Assembly: GCA_900756035.1 (NCBI GenBank) | Contig: CAAEIR010000002.1 | Coordinates: 1-10,078, forward strand | Length of the DNA stretch: 10,078 bases | Origin: an uncultured Anaerostipes sp. | GTDB taxonomy: Bacteria; Bacillota; Clostridia; Lachnospirales; Lachnospiraceae | Reading direction: 5' to 3' | In this document: in pieces, positions 1 to 6,075 of the stretch | Layout of the letters: each line of letters starts with the position of its first letter | Numbering within the stretch: the stretch's first letter is position 1 | Notes under the pieces: model-generated | Told to the model about the DNA's origin: nothing | Databases searched by the model: none | The model's input: only the letters and a program-made list of their open reading frames with translations | Program-made: the position numbers and the translations under genes

Positions 1-101
1 AAAAGCAGGCTCCGGGGCAGGAGCTGTATAAGGTGCAGGGAGTTCGAGAAAATAAAAATATTTTTTTGATTCTATGTATTCTATTTATCATAATAAGATA
101 A
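1..101 (+). other. Probable 3' tail of an unidentified upstream gene
   Basis: The window seems to open inside the end of a + strand gene, because a hairpin terminator follows at 113-141. Two frames are possible. The frame starting at base 2 encodes KAGSGAGAV and stops at 29-31. The frame starting at base 3 encodes a tail that includes QAPGQELYKVQG and stops at 99-101, but its last dozen codons are AT-rich and read like intergenic DNA. The first is slightly more natural in composition, but neither can be proven. No product can be named. Confidence 0.3.
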
Positions 102-112
102 TAAAGACTGAC

Positions 113-150
113 AGCCGGTGACGTTTCAAATGTCACCGGCTATATTATTT
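113..150 (+). terminator. Hairpin terminator of the upstream gene
   Basis: AGCCGGTGAC (113-122) pairs perfectly with GTCACCGGCT (132-141). Three further pairs are possible inside the loop (G123-T131, T124-A130, T125-A129). The + strand continues with TATATTATTT, a broken T-rich tail rather than a clean run. It most likely ends the gene entering from the left. The tail on the other strand is no better, so a second stop for the - strand peptide gene is possible but unnecessary. Confidence 0.65.
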
Positions 151-191
151 AAAAATCACAAAGGGGTGCCATAGAAAAATCTATGACACCC
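150..191 (-). terminator. Terminator of the Cys/Gly-rich peptide gene
   Basis: Read on the - strand, GGGTGTCATAG (191-181) pairs with CTATGGCACCC (174-164) around a six-base loop, giving an 11-bp stem with one G-T wobble. It is followed by CTTTGTGATTTTT, a T-rich tail. It begins 25 bases past the stop codon of the 217-432 gene, so that gene appears to be transcribed alone. Confidence 0.75.
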
Positions 192-216
192 GGGGAAATT
201 GCAGTTTTTTTGATGC

Positions 217-432
217 TTAGCATCCACATCCGTTTCCGCCGCCGAATCCGTTGTTTCCACAGCAGCAAAACAGGATAATGATCCAGATCAGGCTTTCGCA
301 TCCGTTTCCGCCGCCAAATCCTTCTCCTCCTCCGCAGCAGCAGAGTAATAATAAAAGAATCAGACAGTTGCTGCCTCCGAATAATGATGAACCACAAGAG
401 TTTCCGCAGCTTGTTGCAGCTAAATCGCTCAT
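217..432 (-). CDS. Small Cys/Gly-rich repeat peptide, unknown function
   Basis: This encodes 71 residues, of which 12 are Cys (9, 13, 23, 31-33, 45, 56-58, 69, 71) and 19 are Gly. After a short N-terminus (MSDLAATSCGNSCG) it has two copies of one unit: a hydrophobic stretch (24-30, 48-55), then CCCG (31-34, 56-59), then GFGGGNGC (38-45, 62-69). It resembles small Cys/Gly-rich proteins that I recall being auto-annotated in Lachnospiraceae as 'chorion class high-cysteine' proteins. That name reflects composition only and the function is unknown. It is a real gene rather than a shadow: AGGAGGG (445-439) lies six bases before ATG, a good promoter precedes it and a terminator follows. There is no signal peptidase site, and no maturation enzyme, transporter or immunity gene lies nearby. 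The Cys clusters could bind metal or cross-link by disulfides, which is inference. It is transcribed away from thiM. Confidence 0.8.
   Translation of the reverse strand: MSDLAATSCGNSCGSSLFGGSNCLILLLLLCCCGGGEGFGGGNGCESLIWIIILFCCCGNNGFGGGNGCGC
227..249. repeat. Direct repeat copy 1 in the Cys/Gly-rich gene
   Basis: A 23-base segment is identical at 22 of 23 positions to 299-321 (base 244 is G where base 316 is A). The copies are 72 bases (24 codons) apart and in frame. On the - strand it encodes the C-terminal GFGGGNGC block. Near-identity at the DNA level suggests a recent internal duplication or gene conversion. Confidence 0.85.
299..321. repeat. Direct repeat copy 2 in the Cys/Gly-rich gene
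   Basis: This is the partner of 227-249, with one mismatch. On the - strand it encodes residues 38-45, GFGGGNGC, of the first repeat unit. The flanking codons differ between the copies, so the conserved DNA is confined to the Gly-rich loop. Confidence 0.85.
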
Positions 433-441
433 GTTAAACCC

Positions 442-514
442 TCCTAAATTTTCTTTACAGTGTATAATATTCGTTTTTTTAAAAGATGTGAATCAGAAAA
501 AAGAAATTTTAGGA
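442..514. repeat. Long-spaced inverted repeat in the divergent promoter region
   Basis: TCCTAAATTTTCTTT (442-456) and AAAGAAATTTTAGGA (500-514) are inverted copies that match at 14 of 15 positions, with 43 bases between them. The left arm covers the ribosome binding site and expected transcript start of the - strand gene. The right arm lies between the two divergent -35 elements. The - strand transcript should start near 457 and so contain only one arm, which means a role would have to be at the DNA level, such as an operator. AT-rich sequence makes a chance match possible. Confidence 0.4.
464..492 (-). promoter_or_regulatory. Sigma-A-type promoter of the Cys/Gly-rich gene
   Basis: On the - strand, TTCACA (492-487) and TATTAT (469-464) are separated by 17 bases. 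Each matches five of six consensus bases (TTGACA, TATAAT). Transcription would start near 457, about 25 bases before the ATG at 432. I see no clear sporulation sigma factor (E, F, G or K) signature, so vegetative expression is the simplest reading. Confidence 0.65.
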
Positions 515-524
515 AAAAGATAGT

Positions 525-554
525 TTTTCATTTTTCTGTAGTTTGTGGTATAAT
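525..554 (+). promoter_or_regulatory. Promoter of the thiM-thiE operon
   Basis: A perfect TATAAT (549-554) is preceded by TGG, giving an extended -10 (TGnTATAAT). A weak -35, TTTTCA (525-530), lies 18 bases upstream. The transcript would begin near 561, leaving a leader of about 20 bases before thiM. That leaves no room for a TPP riboswitch. Confidence 0.7.
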
Positions 555-580
555 TCGTAAAAAAGAAGGAAGGGAAAGAA

Positions 581-1405
581 ATGAATCATATAAATTATCA
601 GGAAATTTTAAGGCGTATACAGGAATCGCCTTCGCTGGTTCACTGTATTACCAATTATGTGACAGTAAATGACGTGGCAAATATGATTTTGGCATCCGGG
701 GCATCGCCGATTATGGCAGATGATGAAAAAGAGGTAGAAGATATTACAAGTATCTGTACATCGCTTGTTTTAAATATCGGAACTCTGAATGAGAGAACGA
801 TCCAGTCAATGCTTCGTGCGGGAGCGAAGGCCAATGTGTTGGGGCATCCGGTAGTTTTTGATCCGGTTGGAGCCGGAGCTTCAAAGTTTCGGACTGAAAT
901 GGCGATGAAACTGCTTCAGAAAATTCGCTTTTCTGTAATTCGAGGAAATATTTCCGAGATCAAAACCCTATGTAAAGGCAGTGGAACTACTATGGGAGTA
1001 GATGCGGATCGGGCAGATGCCATAACAGAGGATTATATCGATGATGTGATTGCCATGGCGAGAGAGTTGTCTCGAAATACAGGGGCAGTTGTTGTGATCA
1101 CCGGAGCCATTGATTTGATTGTCGGAAAACAGCAGGCATATGCAGTTTATAATGGAGATCCGGCAATGTCCAGAATTACCGGAACCGGATGTATGCTGGA
1201 TGGAGTTATCGCAGGTTTCATTGGTTCTAATCAGGATCAGGTGCTCGAGGCGTGTACTGCGGCAGTTTCGGCTATGGGATTGTGTGGCGAATATGCAAAA
1301 GAAAAAAGCGAGGGAACGTCATCTATGAGAATGTCTTTGATTGATGGTATGAGCCTTTTGAATGCAGAATGGATGGAAAGAGGAAGTAAAATTGAGAGTA
1401 AATAA
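581..1405 (+). CDS. thiM: Hydroxyethylthiazole kinase ThiM
   Basis: ThiM phosphorylates the 4-methyl-5-(2-hydroxyethyl)thiazole alcohol with ATP, which salvages thiazole for thiamine synthesis in the cytoplasm. The 274-residue length is normal for the family. Visible landmarks are NYVTVNDVAN (25-34) and the following ASGASPIMA near the thiazole site, VFDPVGAGAS (92-101), RGNISEI (121-127), VVITGAIDLI (171-180), and the anion-hole/catalytic GTGC (201-204) whose Cys204 corresponds to the conserved catalytic Cys of the ribokinase-like ThiM fold. The ATG at 581 follows an AAGGAAGGG ribosome binding site (566-574) with six bases between. It is the first gene after a strong extended -10 promoter, and its 3' end overlaps thiE by 14 bases, which points to translational coupling. 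No key residue appears to be missing. Confidence 0.96.
   Translation: MNHINYQEILRRIQESPSLVHCITNYVTVNDVANMILASGASPIMADDEKEVEDITSICTSLVLNIGTLNERTIQSMLRAGAKANVLGHPVVFDPVGAGASKFRTEMAMKLLQKIRFSVIRGNISEIKTLCKGSGTTMGVDADRADAITEDYIDDVIAMARELSRNTGAVVVITGAIDLIVGKQQAYAVYNGDPAMSRITGTGCMLDGVIAGFIGSNQDQVLEACTAAVSAMGLCGEYAKEKSEGTSSMRMSLIDGMSLLNAEWMERGSKIESK
1380..1394 (+). promoter_or_regulatory. Ribosome binding site and TTG start of thiE
   Basis: GAGGAAG (1380-1386) lies five bases before TTG (1392-1394), inside the 3' end of thiM. This is much better than anything before the in-frame ATG at 1362. It also puts the start a few residues ahead of the conserved LYAVTDR block, where ThiE proteins normally begin. 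Confidence 0.65.
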
Positions 1406-2036
1406 AGAAGCAATGCAGTTATATGCTGTAACAGACCGGGCATGGACCGGAAAACAGACATTGATGGAACAGACAGAGAGCGCATTAAGAGGAGGAATTA
1501 CGTTCCTGCAATTAAGAGAAAAAGAATTGTCTGATGCAGAATTTCTGGCAGAGGCAAAAGAAATGAAAGCGTTGGCGGATCAGTATAAAGTTCCGTTTGT
1601 GATTAATGACAATCTGGAAATCGCCAGATTATCCGATGCCGATGGAGTGCATATTGGTCAGGACGATATGCCGATCGAAGAGGCAAGAAGAATTCTTGGG
1701 GAGGACAAGATCATCGGAGTATCTGCTCACAATGTAGAAGAAGCCAGAAAGGCAGAACAGGGAGGCGCTGACTATCTGGGAGTCGGGGCAGTTTGTCTGA
1801 CAGCAACGAAAACGGATGCATCCGTAGTGGCTTATGAAGAGATCCAAAGAATTTGTGAAGAAGTATCAATTCCGGTTGTAGCCATTGGTGGAATTAAGAA
1901 AGATAATATTATGGAATTAAAAGGAAGTCGTGTGGATGGCGTTGCTGTGGTATCTGCGATTTTTGGAGCAGATGATATTGAAAAGGCATCAAAAGAGCTT
2001 CTGGCGATTTCTAAAGAGATGACAGCAGCAGAATAA
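1392..2036 (+). CDS. thiE: Thiamine-phosphate synthase ThiE
   Basis: ThiE joins hydroxymethylpyrimidine pyrophosphate to thiazole phosphate, giving thiamine phosphate, and is the next step after ThiM. It is a TIM barrel of 214 residues, a typical length. Counting from the TTG start, landmarks are LYAVTDRAW (10-18), FLQLREK (38-44), FVINDN (69-74), GVHIGQDDMP (85-94), GVSAHN (109-114), the phosphate-binding loop ending TATKTD (137-142), AIGGI (164-168) and VVSAIF (186-191). These cover the pyrophosphate, Mg2+ and thiazole phosphate sites. In the 130-142 loop, Cys-Leu stands where many homologues have Phe-Pro or another aromatic pair, while the following Thr, Thr and Lys are kept. The start is uncertain: an in-frame ATG at 1362 would add ten residues but has a poor ribosome binding site. 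It overlaps thiM by 14 bases. Confidence 0.95.
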   Translation: MRVNKEAMQLYAVTDRAWTGKQTLMEQTESALRGGITFLQLREKELSDAEFLAEAKEMKALADQYKVPFVINDNLEIARLSDADGVHIGQDDMPIEEARRILGEDKIIGVSAHNVEEARKAEQGGADYLGVGAVCLTATKTDASVVAYEEIQRICEEVSIPVVAIGGIKKDNIMELKGSRVDGVAVVSAIFGADDIEKASKELLAISKEMTAAE

Positions 2037-2073
2037 AAATTATGAAAATTGACTGAGAAAGGAAGACGAGATT

Positions 2074-2607
2074 ATGAAAGTTTGTGTATTTGGTTCTCTG
2101 ACAGAGAATGTAGATGAAAAATTTTTGAAAATGGGAGAGAAATTCGGAAAGGCACTGGCGCAGCATGGTCATACAATGGTATACGGTGGTGGAAAATCAG
2201 GACTTCTTGGCATGGTGGCTTCCGGTGCAAAACAGGAAGGAGCTTCTGTGATCGGTGTCATACCGGAAGGATTTAAAAAATCTTCGTATGTCTTTGAAGA
2301 GTGCAATAAGCTGTATGAAGAAAAAGATATGGCAGGGAGAAAAAGAAAGATGGATGAACTGTCAGATGCTTTTGTAGTATTGCCGGGAGGAATGGGAACT
2401 CTGGATGAATTTTCAGACCTGTGCAGTAAATATTTAAAATCAGAGAAGCCGAAAAAAATGATTATTTACAATTATCAGCATTATTTTGACGGATTATTAT
2501 CTTTTTTACATAGAGCAGAGAATTTTCACATGATAGATCGTGAATGGAAAGAAAAAGTAAAAATCAGTGAAGATATGCAGATGATTTTTATGGATTTGAT
2601 GAATTAG
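2074..2607 (+). CDS. LOG-family nucleotide 5'-monophosphate phosphoribohydrolase
   Basis: This is a 177-residue member of the TIGR00730/LOG family, once misnamed lysine decarboxylase. The family has a Rossmann-like fold and cleaves the N-glycosidic bond of nucleoside 5'-monophosphates, including cytokinin ribotides. Bacterial substrates vary and this one is unknown. Evidence: VCVFGS at the N-terminus (3-8), GGGKSGLLG (38-46), and the family signature with a basic GRKRKM stretch (88-93) followed by PGGMGTLDE (104-112), where Glu112 is the expected catalytic residue. The usual Ser-Ser after the first Gly reads Ser-Leu here. AAAGGAAG (2058-2065) lies eight bases before ATG. The gene is only 37 bases downstream of thiE with no terminator between, so it is probably on the thiM transcript. 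Whether it feeds thiamine metabolism or only shares the promoter cannot be told. Confidence 0.88.
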   Translation: MKVCVFGSLTENVDEKFLKMGEKFGKALAQHGHTMVYGGGKSGLLGMVASGAKQEGASVIGVIPEGFKKSSYVFEECNKLYEEKDMAGRKRKMDELSDAFVVLPGGMGTLDEFSDLCSKYLKSEKPKKMIIYNYQHYFDGLLSFLHRAENFHMIDREWKEKVKISEDMQMIFMDLMN

Positions 2608-2609
2608 AA

Positions 2610-2637
2610 TTGAAATATTTAGAAACCGTGTTATACT
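2610..2637 (+). promoter_or_regulatory. Promoter of the MraY-like gene
   Basis: TTGAAA (2610-2615) and TATACT (2632-2637) are 16 bases apart, and a TGT directly before the -10 makes it extended. The -35 begins three bases after the stop codon of the preceding gene. The transcript would start near 2644, about 37 bases before the ATG. No terminator is visible between the two genes, so read-through from upstream is also possible. Confidence 0.6.
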
Positions 2638-2680
2638 ATAGTGTGTTTGAAAATCAAAAGATAATTTAGGAGGAATACCA

Positions 2681-3643
2681 ATGATTAATTTAATTGCCGG
2701 AGAGGTTTTACCGATTACGGCGTTTATTGGAGTCATTTTTGCATTTGCATTTACTTGCATTCTTACATCAGCATTAAATGATTATCTGCCAAAAGATATC
2801 GGGCGGGAGTTTGCACACAATGGAAAATTGTCTGCCGGAAAACCAAGAGGAGCAGGAATTATTTTTATCTCTGTTTTTACGCTGGCAGCATTTTTGTTTG
2901 GAGAGCTGTCAATGGAGATGGCAATTTATCTGATTCTTGTGTTTATCGAGATGCTGACAGGATTTATGGATGATGCGGCAGATGAGCCATGGGGAGAGTA
3001 CAAAAAAGGAATTTTAGATTTTCTGGTTGCTGCTGTTGCGGCAGTGAATTATATTCACTTTAATTCTACCAGAATTGAGATTGCGACTCTGGGAATTGAA
3101 ATCAATATTCATCCGATTGTATTTTTTATTTTAACAATCATTCTTGTTTGGGCTGCAATTAATGTGACCAACTGTTCAGACGGTGTAGATGGACTTTCCG
3201 GAACATTAACGATTATCACATTAGTTACGGTTTATGTTATTGATCAGATTAAGGGAAGCGGAGCGGAATTTTCATATATTATCTTACTGTTTGTTGTCTG
3301 CATTCTTGGATATCTATGGTACAATGCAACTCCGAGCCGGTTGATGATGGGAGATGCAGGGTCCCGTGCTATGGGAATTTTTATCAGTATTGCAGTATTA
3401 AAGACAGGAAGTCCGTTTTTATTTCTTCTTGTAGCATTCGTGCTGATCATTGACGGAGGACTGGGATTGATTAAAGTAGCATTGCTGCGATTTTTAAAAA
3501 TCCATATTTTTAAAAATACGACGATGCCTCTGCATGATCATGTGAGAAAGAAAATCGGATGGTCGAATACGCAGGCTGTATTTCGTTTTGCGATTATTCA
3601 GATTGTTATTTCGATTGCAACCGTGTATTTACTGCTTATCTAG
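2681..3643 (+). CDS. mraY: MraY-family phospho-sugar transferase (polyprenyl phosphate)
   Basis: This is an integral membrane enzyme of 320 residues in the MraY/WecA superfamily, which transfers a phospho-sugar from a UDP-sugar to undecaprenyl phosphate at the cytoplasmic face. Family landmarks are GREF and KPRGAG (41-44, 54-59), catalytic-type Asp-Asp 97-98 in GFMDDA, NVTNCSDGVDGL (161-172; MraY pattern NxxDGxDGL), YLWYNATPSRLMMGDAGS (211-228, Asp225 equivalent to the third essential Asp) and PLHDHVRKK (283-291). About ten hydrophobic segments are visible. The body is closest to MraY, which makes lipid I, but the canonical PLHHHFE reads PLHDHVR and the length is at the short end. AGGAGG (2668-2673) is seven bases before ATG. 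The gene has its own promoter and terminator and no cell-wall genes beside it. It could be the sole MraY of a lineage that moved it out of the division cluster, or a paralogue for another polymer. Confidence 0.85.
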   Translation: MINLIAGEVLPITAFIGVIFAFAFTCILTSALNDYLPKDIGREFAHNGKLSAGKPRGAGIIFISVFTLAAFLFGELSMEMAIYLILVFIEMLTGFMDDAADEPWGEYKKGILDFLVAAVAAVNYIHFNSTRIEIATLGIEINIHPIVFFILTIILVWAAINVTNCSDGVDGLSGTLTIITLVTVYVIDQIKGSGAEFSYIILLFVVCILGYLWYNATPSRLMMGDAGSRAMGIFISIAVLKTGSPFLFLLVAFVLIIDGGLGLIKVALLRFLKIHIFKNTTMPLHDHVRKKIGWSNTQAVFRFAIIQIVISIATVYLLLI

Positions 3644-3666
3644 AAGCGGTATGATTAACAAGATAA

Positions 3667-3720
3667 AACTGGCGGAAAACGGCGGATTTTGCGATCCGAC
3701 ATTTTTCGTCAGTTTTTTTC
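3667..3720 (+). terminator. Strong terminator after the MraY-like gene
   Basis: A 13-bp stem (3667-3679 with 3702-3714) includes three G-T wobbles. It encloses a second five-bp hairpin, CGGAT (3683-3687) with ATCCG (3694-3698). A run of seven T (3713-3719) follows. It begins 24 bases after the stop codon and cleanly separates the MraY-like gene from the hydratase operon. Confidence 0.85.
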
Positions 3721-3721
3721 T

Positions 3722-3749
3722 TTTCGAAAGCTATAGATTATGATATAAT
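3722..3749 (+). promoter_or_regulatory. Promoter of the hydratase operon
   Basis: A perfect TATAAT (3744-3749) is preceded by TGA, giving an extended -10. A poor -35 (TTTCGA, 3722-3727) lies 16 bases upstream, so the extended -10 probably carries recognition. The transcript start is expected near 3756, giving a leader of under 30 bases. No catabolite-repression-type site or riboswitch is recognisable here. Confidence 0.65.
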
Positions 3750-3768
3750 AATTAGAAAAAAGTATTGC

Positions 3769-3785
3769 AGGAGGAGAGAGACATG
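3769..3785 (+). promoter_or_regulatory. Ribosome binding site fixing the hydratase start
   Basis: AGGAGG (3769-3774) lies eight bases before ATG (3783-3785). An in-frame TTG at 3765 would place this purine-rich site inside the coding sequence, so the ATG is preferred. Confidence 0.85.
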
Positions 3786-6062
3786 ATTCAGTTATTTTCA
3801 GAAGGCGCGTATCTTGTCAATGGAACAACTTTAGTAAAAGAATCTGAGAAAGAACAGTTAAAACAGTTAACAGGAAGTGTAGTGGCGAAAGAAGAGGCTG
3901 CAAAAAATACAATTGCCTATGGTATTTTAAAGGAACACAATACATCCGGAAATATGGAGAAGCTTCAGATCAAGTTTGACAAATTAACTTCCCATGATAT
4001 TACATTTGTGGGCATTATTCAGACAGCGAGAGCTTCAGGAATTGAAAAATTCCCGGTGCCGTACGTATTAACAAACTGCCATAATAGTTTATGTGCGGTT
4101 GGAGGAACTATTAATGAAGATGATCATATGTTTGGATTAACCGCAGCCAAAAAATATGGCGGAATTTATGTACCGCCGCATCAGGCAGTGATTCATCAGT
4201 TTGCCAGAGAGATGTTAGCCGGCGGTGGTAAAATGATCCTTGGATCTGACAGCCATACCCGCTATGGAGCACTTGGTACAATGGCAATGGGTGAAGGAGG
4301 TCCGGAGCTTGTAAAACAGCTGTTAAACAGAACCTATGATATTAACATGCCGGAAGTTATCGGAATTTACCTAAAGGGAAAACCGGCCAAAGGCGTTGGG
4401 CCACAGGACGTTGCCCTGGCAATTATCGGTGAGGTATTTGAAAAAGGATATGTAAATAATAAGGTTATGGAATTTGTGGGACCGGGAGTTGCTTCTCTGA
4501 GTGCAGATTTCAGAATCGGTGTGGATGTTATGACGACAGAGACAACCTGTCTTTCTTCTATCTGGAGAACCGATGATACGATCAAAGAATTTTATGAGAT
4601 TCATGGAAGAGAGGGAGAATATAAAGAATTAAATCCTGGACAGGTTACATACTATGATGGAATTGTAGAAGTGGATTTAGATCGCATCAAACCAATGATT
4701 GCGATGCCGTTCCATCCAAGTAATACTTACACAATCGAAGAAGTCAATGCAAATCTTGACGATATTCTCGCAGATGTTGAGAAACGTGCCCTGGTAAGTC
4801 TTGATGGCGCTGTAGATTATTCTCTGAGAGATAAAGTGCGCGACGGTAAGCTTTATGTAGATCAGGGAATTATTGCAGGATGTGCCGGAGGAGGATATGA
4901 AAATATCTGTGAGGCAGCCAATATTTTGAAGGGTGCAAGTATCGGATCTGATGAATTTACGTTAAGCGTATATCCGGCAAGTACACCGATTTATATGGAA
5001 CTTGTGAAAAACGGTGCTGTGGCTGATCTTATGGCTACCGGGGCCATTGTTAAAACAGCATTCTGCGGACCTTGTTTTGGTGCGGGAGATACCCCAGCCA
5101 ACAATGCATTTAGTATTCGTCATTCTACAAGAAACTTCCCGAACCGCGAGGGATCAAAACTTCAGAGTGGTCAGATCTCTTCCGTAGCGCTGATGGATGC
5201 CAGATCTATTGCGGCAACAGCGGCAAATAAGGGATATCTGACACCTGCAACAGATGTGGATGCTAGTGATTTTGTTCCAAAATATCATTTTGATAAAACA
5301 ATTTATGAAAATCGTGTCTTTGACAGCAAGGGAACTGCAGATCCTTCTGTAGAGATTCAGTTTGGCCCGAATATCAAAGACTGGCCGGAGATGTCAAAAC
5401 TTCCGGAGAATATGCTGCTGAAAGTGGTATCTGAGATCCACGATCCGGTTACAACGACAGATGAGCTGATCCCATCCGGAGAAACATCTTCTTATCGTTC
5501 TAATCCGCTTGGACTGGCAGAATTTACACTTTCAAGAAAAGACCCGGCTTATGTAGGTCTTGCAAAAGAAGTTCAGAAAGCACAGAAGGCTATTGAGGCA
5601 GGAAAGTGTCCAATGGAGGCATTTGCAGAAGTGAAGGACATTTTGGAAACTGTCAGAGAACAGTATCCTCAGACCGGGGAAGGAAATTTAGGAATCGGAA
5701 GTACGATTTTTGCAGTAAAACCTGGAGACGGATCAGCCAGAGAACAGGCGGCATCCTGCCAGAAGGTACTTGGCGGATGGGCAAATATTGCCAACGAATA
5801 TGCGACGAAGAGATATCGTTCCAACTTAATTAACTGGGGAATGCTTCCGTTTACCATCGAAAAAGGAGATCTTCCGTTTGAAAATAAAGACTATCTCTTT
5901 ATTCCGGGAATTCGAAAAGCTGTAGAAGATAAGCTGCATGACATTCCGGCATATGTGGTGAATAAAAATATGAAGCCTGTAATGTTAAAACTGGGAGATT
6001 TAACAGATGATGAGAGAGAAATCATCTTAAAAGGCTGTCTGATAAATTATTATAGAGATTAA
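3783..6062 (+). CDS. Aconitase-family hydratase (YbhJ-like)
   Basis: This is a 759-residue [4Fe-4S] hydro-lyase of the aconitase superfamily, closest in layout and length to the E. coli YbhJ group usually called 'hydratase', whose substrate is unknown. Counting from ATG 3783: VLTNCHNSLC (95-104), GSDSHTRYG (154-162, the aconitase-type DSHT block), AGCAGGG (365-371) and AFCGPCFG (426-433). Cys367, Cys428 and Cys431 are the expected cluster ligands. The SSYRSNP segment (569-575) and the C-terminal swivel-type block RYRSNLINWGMLPF (677-690) resemble the substrate-binding Arg/Ser regions of aconitases. All three ligands are present, so the enzyme is probably active on a hydroxy or unsaturated carboxylate. 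It is first in a compact operon and is followed after 13 bases by an NhaC-type antiporter. A TCA-cycle aconitase is less likely given the divergent motifs and the absence of citrate synthase or isocitrate dehydrogenase genes. Confidence 0.9.
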   Translation: MIQLFSEGAYLVNGTTLVKESEKEQLKQLTGSVVAKEEAAKNTIAYGILKEHNTSGNMEKLQIKFDKLTSHDITFVGIIQTARASGIEKFPVPYVLTNCHNSLCAVGGTINEDDHMFGLTAAKKYGGIYVPPHQAVIHQFAREMLAGGGKMILGSDSHTRYGALGTMAMGEGGPELVKQLLNRTYDINMPEVIGIYLKGKPAKGVGPQDVALAIIGEVFEKGYVNNKVMEFVGPGVASLSADFRIGVDVMTTETTCLSSIWRTDDTIKEFYEIHGREGEYKELNPGQVTYYDGIVEVDLDRIKPMIAMPFHPSNTYTIEEVNANLDDILADVEKRALVSLDGAVDYSLRDKVRDGKLYVDQGIIAGCAGGGYENICEAANILKGASIGSDEFTLSVYPASTPIYMELVKNGAVADLMATGAIVKTAFCGPCFGAGDTPANNAFSIRHSTRNFPNREGSKLQSGQISSVALMDARSIAATAANKGYLTPATDVDASDFVPKYHFDKTIYENRVFDSKGTADPSVEIQFGPNIKDWPEMSKLPENMLLKVVSEIHDPVTTTDELIPSGETSSYRSNPLGLAEFTLSRKDPAYVGLAKEVQKAQKAIEAGKCPMEAFAEVKDILETVREQYPQTGEGNLGIGSTIFAVKPGDGSAREQAASCQKVLGGWANIANEYATKRYRSNLINWGMLPFTIEKGDLPFENKDYLFIPGIRKAVEDKLHDIPAYVVNKNMKPVMLKLGDLTDDEREIILKGCLINYYRD

Positions 6063-6075
6063 GGAGTAGATACAA

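Noticed and set aside
1..91. Minus-strand frame opening with ATG at 91-89 and running off the left edge.
   Set aside because: There is no ribosome binding site or promoter, the sequence is AT-rich, and the + strand terminator position fits a + strand gene end better.
274..292. On the - strand, CCTGATCTGGATCATTATC resembles the conserved TPP-riboswitch string CCTGATCTGGATAATGCC, close to thiamine genes.
   Set aside because: It lies inside the peptide gene, encodes residues Leu-Ile-Trp-Ile-Ile-Ile, is on the opposite strand to thiM, and lacks the CTGAGA and other aptamer elements. It is a coincidence of codons.
217..432. Cys-rich peptide as a ribosomal natural product (lanthipeptide, sactipeptide or bacteriocin) precursor.
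   Set aside because: No radical SAM, LanM-type, protease, ABC exporter or immunity gene lies in the window, and the peptide has hydrophobic repeat units with no leader/core division.
251..523. Plus-strand open frame of 90 codons opposite the Cys/Gly-rich gene.
   Set aside because: It has no ribosome binding site and a low-complexity Pro/Gln/Asn composition, which is the mirror of the Gly/Cys codons of the real gene on the other strand. It also crosses both divergent promoters.
2635..2642. ACTATAGT palindrome overlapping the -10 of the MraY-like gene promoter.
   Set aside because: It is only eight bases, with imperfect flanks, and is easily explained by the -10 sequence. It is not enough to call an operator.
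3765..3782. Upstream TTG start extending the hydratase by six residues.
   Set aside because: The AGGAGG ribosome binding site would then be inside the gene. The ATG at 3783 has ideal spacing.
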